From positions 23,570,735 through 23,634,734 of the forward strand of contig OY747712.1 of NCBI GenBank assembly GCA_963556495.2: a stretch of DNA of 64,000 nt, read 5' to 3'. Below are positions 56,036-64,000 of this stretch, piece after piece. This stretch comes from Valencia hispanica. Taxonomy: Eukaryota > Chordata > Actinopteri > Cyprinodontiformes > Valenciidae. Both the position numbers and the translations under genes were made by a program. The notes under the pieces were generated by a model. The model did no database searches. It was given only the letters and a program-made list of their open reading frames with translations, and was not told where the DNA came from. Positions within the stretch are counted from its first letter, which is position 1, and every line of letters begins with the position of its first letter.

Positions 56036-58710
56036 AAAGGTCTGAAAGATCCAATGCTAGGAAACACCGGAGTCCACCAGCAATCCCATCAGAGTTCACA
56101 CAGGAGAAAAGGAGAAAGTGGCTTTTAAGTCTGACACTTGCTGAAGCACTGTGGTCACTGGTCCAGCTATATCACCACTGATGTGTGACCTTCCTAATAC
56201 CCGACTGATTTGTTTAGAAATACTGTACATCTGGACACAAAGGACAGCACTGCTTCTGTCAACCACCGAGGTCAATTTCTGATAGAAATGAAGCAGTTTT
56301 CTCTTTTTGATCCTGGATTGGATGTCTGGAAGTTCTTTGCTTTGGACTTAGTACAAGGCTACTAAGGCAAAAAGGATGCTACCGAAAAAGTGACTAAACG
56401 AAGAAAAGAACATAACAAAGATGGGTTAAAAGAGCTTTACTCCAACATAATCAACTTAGCCAAGCGTAGGATGTAGGCAAGCATTCATCTCAACCACAGT
56501 TTGATTTCCCCCAACAGGGCAATGAGATTCATCTTGCTTCACTCCATCAAGTCCATTGGCTTCTTGGACATAGAAAAGCTTTCTGACTGTTCAGTACTGA
56601 TGACACTTTCACGCAGGACCAACAATGCCGCTCATTCCATGTAAACAAAAGCCTATCCACAAATCAAAAGTAGACTTTTATGCAACAGTGGAGCTGCATA
56701 TCCAGCCAATGAGTTAATGGGAGTCTGAGATTAGATTGTTTGTGAATTTTTCCTCCCTGAGAGATTCAGAGATGTGAGACTTATACCCACAACATTCATC
56801 CTAATGAACTACCCACTAGATTTTGTTTTGCACATTCAACATATTTCTAACATATACCTAAATTATTTTGCAGGACAAAAACTGTTTCCAATTCAGAACT
56901 TTAATTTAATCAGCATTTAGTCTTGAACCTTATGATGAAGAAATCAATTTGTTAACCTTCTTGGTCCCTTGTTTTGTCTTACAAGGTCTCATTCACTCGT
57001 TTTTGAAATAAATTTGCTGTGGTCTCTGGTTTAAATTAATGACTTGTTAGTCGTTTTCTGTGGAATAAATGCCTTCTCGCTCCTGTTTCAGGAGGTTGCA
57101 GTTTGTTGGAGGAGGAGGTGGGAGGAAACATCAGGATTACCAGTCTAACTCAATAATATTTATGATATACAAACGTCTTGTCTCTGGCTAACAGCAATGC
57201 GACTTCTATGCTGCTTCTGAACAAATAACTAATTTAACTTACTTCACTGGTGGAGTTCCAAGACAATTTTCAACAGTTTCTTATTTAGCTCCTCGTGGGT
57301 AAAAATGGCAACGCTGATGTATATGTCCACAAGTACCATAGGCCTGAACATGTTTCGCCAAGTTGTGGAGTTGATAACTGTTAACTTCTACCTGCCGAGT
57401 TGCTAACGGTTAGCTTCTACTAGCAGAGACGTGCTCTGCTCTCTCCTGGCTCCAAAATCAATACAGCCTTCATGTGGGTGTTTGCAACTAAGATAGACAA
57501 GATGATGAATACTAATTTTCCCTGTGACATAGAAGGGACTGGCTTTTTTTACTTGCTAATTTTGGCTTTCTTTTTCCTTTCTGTGGATAATGCAGACAAT
57601 GGAGGCTGAAGAAAATGTTCACATGAAGCATGCACATGCAACTAAGAGAGACTGATTGTCTGATCGTGAACAAGTATTACACGGGTTCTCAGTAAATGAG
57701 ACTTTTAAAGGAGTACAAAGCAACTGGAGGTAGCTCTATTATGAGCAGAACAGCACAATAACCTAACAATAACAGTTTGAAATGTAAAAAAATATATATT
57801 ATTTTATTGTTTTGAGAAAGGTGGCTAAACTAAAAGTTAATTAATAAAATTCAGCTGGTCGGCTGAAGTAAGCAGGAAAGTAAACAATCTCCGGAGACAA
57901 AAGGTCAAAATAAAGGTTGTTTAATGCTAAATTATTCAGTACTGTACTTACTTTTAAGATCAAAATAGTTCAGAGAACAAGACATGTGGCATTAAAAAGG
58001 CCACTTATGCCTAATTCAAAGCACAAAAGAAGAGTAACCCTTGAATATTTAGAGCAGCTCGATTACATGTCAAGTGACTGGGTGTTGCTGGAGGAGTGGA
58101 ACAGCACTTTGAATGTGTTAACATACAAAATTAATGTCAATGTGCACATTCCCTGATGCTAGTGATGCTTTAGGACTGCTGATCCTGCTTGGGATTTTTA
58201 ACTGGTCAGGATTTTTAAATGTACCAGAGGGATTTGGCAGCAAGGGCCAACAAAAACAGATTATTGATGACTACAGAGAAGCATTGTTTTCAAAATCGTG
58301 CTTGTGTCAGTCTGAGTGCGATACAGCAAAAACGGTTTCAAAAAAGAAGTTTTCTGACAGCCTGACGTACAGCTCAGACAAGAGCGACAACCATTTCACC
58401 TGCTTCCCTTTATCGTTTCTTACTATCTTGAGACAGTGCAGCCCTGTCACTTGGCCAAAATGCTCTTTGATTTTGAATAAAAGCAGAGAGAAGGCGGGGG
58501 GAAGGGGGGTTATGAGATAAAACTGTCAGAGACAAATCTGTCCTTCGACAGTGAGCGGGACCTTGAAACACATCAACCCCAAATGGACCGGATCTCTGAC
58601 CACGTCTTTTCAGGGTAGGTCCAAACCTGAACACTCTGAGCTGTAGTCTGCCTCTGTGTGTCTTATGCCTTTGAGCTTTAACTGTATGTACAAAACTCTG
58701 CAAAACTTAT
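56036..58710. other. non-coding, no supported gene
   Basis: A possible zinc-finger-like scrap lies near 56085-56150. The open frame at 58134-58520 has no recognisable domain. Confidence 0.35.
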
Positions 58711-58724
58711 CTGTTGTGCGGTGC

Positions 58725-59680
58725 CCAGCAAAAAATATTCACACCCTTTGAGCTATATCACTTTGTCACATTACAACCACAAACCTCAGTACATTTTATG
58801 GAGGTTTTATGTGAAAGAGCAACACAAACTAGCACATAATTGAGAAGTAGAAGGAAAATGACACACACTCAAACGTTTTTACAGTTAAAAAATGTGAAGA
58901 GTGGGGCAAGCATATTCATTCAGCTCTTTTACTCTGATACCCTAAAATAAAATCCAGTGCAACCAATTATGTGAAGAAGTCCATTTATATGTCGTCCCCC
59001 TGTGTGAAGGATTTAAAGGTTTGTTCGACAACACTGGTGAATAAACAATGTAATGGTTTAGATCTTGAAGACGATGGTGACGGCATCATGTTGTGGGGGT
59101 GCTTTCATTGAGCAGCCAGGGGAGCTGGTCAGATATGATGGGAAGTTAGAAGGAGCTAAATACAGGACAGTCCTGGAAGAACAACTCCCAGTGGTAGCAA
59201 AAGACTGAGCATTCCAGCAGGACAAGGACCCTGAACAAACACCCAGAGGTAGGATCAAAGCACATTTATGTTTTAGAATGGACCAGTAAAAGTCCAGATC
59301 TAATTTGGACTGAAAATTGCAGACAATACTTGAAAACTGCTGTTCACAGATCATCTGCATCCATTCTGTCCAAACTGGAGCTAATTTGTAAAGAAGAATA
59401 AAATAAAAATTAAAAATAAATAAAATTCTGTCTCTAGATGTACAAACCTGGGGGAGACATACCCCAAAAAACTTGCAGCTGTAATTGTAGAGTAAGGAGG
59501 AGGGTGGAATACAAATGCATGCCACACATTTTGGATTTGTATTTACAAAAAATAAAAATCATGAACCATGTTCCTCCCACTTTTATGCTCTATCAGATAA
59601 ATACCCAGTGAAAGACAAAGTTTAGGGTTGTAACGTGATAATATCTGAAAACGTTAAAGGGCTATGAATACTCTTATATG
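58725..59680 (+). mobile_element. Tc1-type transposon relic
   Basis: Left end AAATATTCACACCCTTTGAG and CACATTACAACCACAAACCT. Transposase remnants follow (ACGGCATCATGTTGTGGGGG; CCAGCAGGACAAGGACCCTG). The right end is near GTTGTAACGTGATAATATCT ... AGGGCTATGAATACTCTTAT. Confidence 0.85.
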
Positions 59681-60391
59681 GCAAAATAGGAGCAGCAAAA
59701 CAAAAGGTCTGATTTAGAAGTTTTTGGGGGGGTTTTTGTTTGTTTTTTTGGAAAGCTAACAATACCCACTGGGCCAGCAATCGTTCCTGTCTGAAACCCC
59801 TCCACAGATGGACATTGCATCAATGCTTCTTCCAAGCAGGGAAGGATCGAGAAAAAGAGGCACAGCACTGATGAGTGATTTGTGAACAGCTATAAAAAAT
59901 TGGCTTATTCTTCCCCCCCTAAGTAGGGATGTTGCCTTGGATTGGCATCCAACACCGAGGGAGCAGGCTACTTGAACGCAGCTGAATAGCTGTGTGGATG
60001 AAAAGAGGTCTGCTGCTGGCTTGAGGAACTGCGGTTGCTGCCTGTATACCTGCACTGATGCAATGCAAAGGTTTGTGCAAGCCCACGTATCCTCCAAATA
60101 TGTTTTAAAAATCCGTTTTATTGGGATGGTTCCCATTCAGCGCACCACACAAATCTAGCTATCAAATGCGGCTATGCTTTATTACCCTCTGGATCAGAAA
60201 GGTGAAGGGTACATAAATCTTTGGTGCGCAAGATCAAGGCGAATTTCACCTTTTAAAAAGTACAATGTGAATAGATTCACGCTTCATTTCATTGATCTTT
60301 GGGAGAATAATAAGGAACTACGTCCAGCTTACTGTGAATGTTTATGAGGCTGTCCAAATGTTAAAAGCGGCAGTAGGTTTGTGAGGCTTAC
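59681..60391. other. non-coding, nothing recognised
   Basis: Unique-looking sequence below the candidate first exon. Confidence 0.4.
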
Positions 60392-60640
60392 CTGATTTTC
60401 TGGTAACAGGTGGCGATCTGTTAATAGATCCCTCGTTACCTCCTTTACTTGTTTTTAATCTATGCAATGGTGGCTAACACATCTCCGCCAAATCACAATA
60501 TATCCCTTGTGACTGCATCGCCCACACGGCATCCAGGTCCACTATACACTGCGTGCAGGAGGAGGAGAAGAGAGAGAAAAAAGAAAACAATAAAAAAACG
60601 AAGGATAAAGCAGCCTGCTCTTGTGCAGAAAAACACATAT
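60392..60640 (-). other. sntg1: candidate sntg1 first exon (non-coding)
   Basis: A good donor, AATCAG|GTAAGC, is read on the minus strand at 60392, at the downstream edge of the only CpG-rich stretch in the window. A TATATA motif near 60650 on the same strand could set a start site near 60620. The distance to the start exon (about 19 kb) is usual for this large gene. Inference only. Confidence 0.3.
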
Positions 60641-60840
60641 CAGTCTGTATATAGGCTGTATCCCGGGTTGGCGGCGGTTTCAGGGACTCCGGTTCGTCGA
60701 CATCCCTGGCAGAGGGTCCGGTTTCACAGCCCCGCTCCTGTCTCCGCCGCGCATCGTGCTGCCAACATGACTGAAGCTGGAAATCACATGCGGCGTGTTC
60801 AGCGCGCGCCTGCGTTTACCCAAAGGCACCTGCACAACTC
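60480..60840 (-). promoter_or_regulatory. CpG-rich stretch, candidate promoter of sntg1
   Basis: CpG dinucleotides are rare elsewhere in the unique part of the window but dense here, for example around 60675-60720 and 60745-60825 (GCGGCG, TCGTCGAC, CCGCCGCG, GCGCGCGC). It lies upstream of a good minus-strand donor and of the sntg1 start exon. It shows no similarity to the repeat families seen elsewhere. Promoter activity and direction are inferred. Confidence 0.4.
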
Positions 60841-61329
60841 TGGAAGCATCAATATTACATGACTCCACTTTTTTTCAAAAAGCTTTTTTTTTCCTGCCGC
60901 CCTGGCACGCATTACTTCACACAGCCATATTTATACACTGACATGTTCTGCAGTGCTTTTCTGGGAGTGTTTGCCTTTTACCTGTAATTAAGGCTGAAAC
61001 CAATGTCTCTACCCTCTTCCCCACAAGCCTAGCTATGGAAGGGGTAGGGCGTCCCAATTGGAAACGAAGGTGTAGTAAATGTAAGGCGGAATCAAGTATC
61101 TTAGATTTATTAGCCTTTCCCATTTCACACCTTTTCCATTCTTTTCAACCCTCAATGCCATGTTTCCAACCCTTTCTGTAGGCAATAGAGAGCTCAACTG
61201 TAGAAAGGGCCGGCTAAGGAAAAAGAAGCACTTTAATGTCTAATTAGTTGTTTTTTTCAATACAGAATAAAGCTGAAATATTAGCAATAAAGTCACAATA
61301 AGTCTTGAAAAAAAAAGAAGTGTTGAAGA

Positions 61330-61632
61330 GAAGAGGTCTTTCTGCATGGAGTTTGCATGTTTTCCCTCTGCATGTGTGGGTTCTCTCCAGGTACTCCGGC
61401 TTCCTCCCACAGTCCAAAAGCATGACTGTTAGGTGAATTGGTTTCTCTAAATTGCCCTTACAGTAGGCGTGAGTGTGTTTGTCCTGTATGTGTTGTGTTG
61501 CCCTGCGATGGACTGGCGACCTGTCAAGGGTGTACCCCACATTTTGCCCCGTGCCTGCTGGAGATAGGCACCTGCCCTCCCGCAACCCTGCATTAGGATG
61601 GACGGGTACAGAAAATGGATGGATGGAGAAAT
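61330..61632 (+). mobile_element. RTE-type (Expander-like) LINE 3' end
   Basis: GCATGGAGTTTGCATGTTTT, GGTACTCCGGCTTCCTCCCA, CGATGGACTGGCGACCTGTC and the tail ACAGAAAATGGATGGATGG form a very common fish repeat that ends in GGAT units. Assignment to an Expander-like RTE family is from memory. Confidence 0.75.
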
Positions 61633-61639
61633 AAACAGA

Positions 61640-62160
61640 AAATTTAGTTTCATAGTATAAAAAGAGAGAGAATAAAGTGGAAACAATAAGTTAAAGGAAA
61701 GTTGAATACTGAAACGGGAGTGTTCTTTCCTTTCAAGCTTCAACGTACTGTAGTCAGAAAGCCTATGCTGACTGTGAATCCACTGGGTGTTTATATGCTA
61801 AAACAGAAAGTGTCTTTGTTATTAAATTATATTCTAAAATGTATATTTTAGATCTGTATTTAAACAAGGCATGACTGTCACAATCAATGTTGGTTTGGTC
61901 TAACGTTGTAGTTGCATTTCTCCTTTATTGCTGATATACATTTTAAAACATTTTTTTCACATTAGTTCAACATTTGTTTTTTAAACAGGAATGAAACAAG
62001 AAATACTTCCACCTACATGTTTTTTCTTCTTGTTTTTATCATCCAAGTGACCCTAATGCTCCATCATACTATTGGGAATTGTTACTTTGATACACTTGAA
62101 AACAATGAGGTAGGACGTGTGGCTGCAAAAGTGCCATCACAAATGTAAATGTTTTCCCTG
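61640..62160. other. non-coding, nothing recognised
   Basis: AT-rich; no supported feature. Confidence 0.4.
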
Positions 62161-62167
62161 GGAACTT

Positions 62168-62440
62168 ACAGTCATGCAAGAAAAATTAGGACATCTCATT
62201 AAATATTCAGCTCTTTACCAAGAATCATTCTTATGTTGATGTACATTATCTTTTTTTATCTCTGAATAGGAAAATGATTTAATCACACCAAAACAACAAA
62301 AAATAACATTGTTTTACTCAGTACACAAAAGATCTCAACAAAAAAGTGTTTTCTAGCTCAGGAAAAAGTTAGGACCCCCTACCCCCTTACCACAAGTCTT
62401 ACCCTCTGTGGTCAAAACAACAGTGAAACATTTCTTGTAC
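62168..62440. mobile_element. Tc1-type terminal fragment
   Basis: ACAGTCATGCAAGAAAAATT, GGACATCTCATTAAATATTC and later AAAAAGTTAGGACCCCC are subterminal phrases of a fish Tc1-like group. It is truncated at the LINE tail that follows. Confidence 0.6.
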
Positions 62441-62446
62441 CTATCA

Positions 62447-63165
62447 AGGCAAGGTAAAACAAGGCAAATTTATTTGTATAGCACACTATTAGCAACAAGG
62501 CAATTCAAGATGCTTTACATGAATAGGGGATAAAATAAAAGCAGCAATAAAACAAAAATGAAAACAGAAAACATCAAAAACATAAAGAACATTAAAACAT
62601 ACTAATGTATGACATTCAGCTATTGTTAATCAATTTATCAAAGGCAGCTCTAAACAAATGGGTTTTTAGCTTTGATTTAAACTCTGACTCTTAAAAGGTC
62701 TGGAAGTTTGTTCAAGATAAGAGGAGCATAGCAACTGAAAGCTGCTCCATGTTTGGTTCTGATTCTAGGGATGCTGAGTACAAAAAGGGTTAGAAGACCT
62801 GAAACTGGGGGGGTTGGTATAAGGACAACAGATCTACAACATACTTAGTACTAAGCCATTCAATAATTTAGAAACCAAATGAATTCTGAAGTCTATTCTC
62901 TGAACTACAGGGACTTTAGAACTGGGGTGATGTGCTCTACTTTTCTGTTTCTAGTGAGGATGCTGTCAGCTGATTGACTTTTTAGGCAGACCTGTGAGGA
63001 AACTGTTGCAGTAATCAATCCGACTAAAGATAAATGCATGGATGAGTTTTTCGAGGTGATAGAAAGCTGATCTTCTTATTCCTTTATGTGACCCTGGAGA
63101 TTCAGGTCTGAGTCTATCACTACACCTAGATTTTGGGCCTGATTAGTCATTTCTAGCTGTATTAA
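62447..63165 (-). mobile_element. L2-type LINE 3' end, minus strand, decayed
   Basis: Read on the minus strand it begins with reverse-transcriptase C-terminal text: LEMTNQAQNLGVVIDSDLNL, then, in another frame, KLIHAFIFSRIDYCNSFLTG, and later IDFRIHLVSKLLNGL. It ends with an L2-type tail (GTGCTATACAAATAAATTTG). Frameshifts and a deletion after HIKE are visible. Confidence 0.85.
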
Positions 63166-64000
63166 CTGGATCTGTGTGTAAGAGGGAGGGAACGTATGAC
63201 TGTGTCTGTATGTCTTTGTCTGACTGTCAGGTCGGGTCTTGGGCTGCCCTCTCGCCTGGCGCACCTCAGGCCTTACATTTAATGGGGGGCCTATTTCCCC
63301 TCCGTCACTCCCCACCAGTGACGGATGCCCCTGCCTACTGGTGCGTCGGTGGTCAATCCGGTTCGGAACTGGTGCGTGCCTGGCCGGGCCTGGGGGGGGG
63401 GCGGTGTGTCGGTCGGCCGATGCGCTAGGCCGATATCTTCCTTTGGTTGGTTGGGGCACCTCTTTTAGGGGTGCCAGGTTTGGGATTGTTGGGTGGTGCC
63501 TGCTCGGTGGCTCGGTGGGATACGGATCCAGCGTCTCTGTTCGTTCAATCACCTATGCGCACCGTGCGTGGTCGGTTCATTGGCGGGTTGGACCGGCCCT
63601 GGCCTTTGTTGGATGCCTGGTCTCGGCGCTCTGCGCTGCGTGGGATCAGGACTTGGGAGCTGGTACAACTTGGTGTCCAGGTGCTGGCTGAGCTCGGCCT
63701 GGGGATGCCGTCCGTCTGCTGCGGCTATCGGTGGGGCGCCCTGATGTGGGGCAGGGTGGGGCGCTGGGATGCTGGCGGTGGGGATTGGCCTGGGGTGGTA
63801 GTGGCGCGTGGCAGCCGGCCAGTCCCTTGTCGGGTCCCTGCTGGGGGGGTGGGGCGCCCCTGGGCCCCGGCTCTCCTGGTCCATGGAGCGGCTCGCCCTG
63901 GCACGACTGGTTGCTGGCGGGGCCCGTGGGCTCGTCACTGCTGCCCCCTGGGCCCCTGCGTAGTTGCCGCTGGACGTTCCCCTGGGGTTTTCCTTTGCTC
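63166..64000. repeat. very GC-rich, strand-biased repeat, cut by window end
   Basis: G and T dominate the plus strand, with CTGGG, GGTGG and GGCGC motifs and a G9 run at 63393. The long open frames in it are compositional. It joins the minus-strand LINE directly and may be its more upstream part or a separate repeat. Confidence 0.5.

Noticed and set aside
58134..58520. 128-codon open frame
   Set aside because: No domain and no splice or start context; the composition looks random.
60449..60862. 137-codon frame in the CpG-rich stretch
   Set aside because: It is low-complexity Arg/Lys-rich sequence with no domain; open because stop codons are rare in CpG-rich DNA.
63076..63938. Pro/Arg-rich and Gly/Leu-rich frames up to 158 codons
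   Set aside because: Open on both strands because of GC-rich composition. Only the last part of the minus-strand frame matches a LINE.

Overview
The window is vertebrate nuclear DNA, almost certainly from a ray-finned (probably percomorph) fish. Supporting this are teleost-style L2 and RTE/Rex3-like LINE remnants, many Tc1-type transposons (one almost whole, one lineage close to the Sleeping Beauty type), PIF-Harbinger pieces, and long TA, CA and TCTA/TCTG microsatellites. There are no bacterial-style operons, rRNA or tRNA genes, or CRISPR arrays.

The only host gene I can establish is gamma-1-syntrophin (sntg1), on the minus strand across most of the window. Ten coding exons can be read between 41347 and 9143. 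Their splice phases fit perfectly and give the first 270 codons: a start exon of 9 codons, the N-terminal half-PH segment, the complete PDZ domain, the linker, and the start of the next PH-like segment. The remaining C-terminal half must lie to the left of position 1. Upstream (to the right) there are two candidate 5' untranslated exons, with donors at 42035 and 60392, and a CpG-rich stretch at about 60480-60840 that could be the promoter.

Layout: 1-9142 is sntg1 intron with an L2 copy, a short TIR element and Tc1 and hAT relics. 9143-14510 holds three exons plus Tc1 relics and another LINE 3' end. 14511-30983 is one 16.5-kb intron that is a transposon trap: a Sleeping Beauty-like relic, a Harbinger piece split by a 1.6-kb Tc1, a second Harbinger-type element with a MADF-like peptide, triplicated 240-bp repeats, an element with perfect 46-bp inverted ends, and an alternating tandem array split by an L2 that itself carries an RTE/Rex3-like insertion. 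30984-36552 holds six exons (PDZ domain), 41321-41370 the start exon, and 42035-64000 the 5' region with further Tc1 relics, a TIR element, an unassigned coding-like remnant, the CpG-rich stretch, an RTE-type tail, a minus-strand L2 end and a very GC-rich repeat cut by the window end.

I did not find a convincing new biological system. The most notable items are the fully phased sntg1 gene model, the unassigned coding-like remnant at 50342-50633, the 46-bp perfect inverted-repeat element at 23308-23935, the nested insertions with readable target duplications, and the two-subunit tandem array. Boundaries of old repeats are estimates made by eye.
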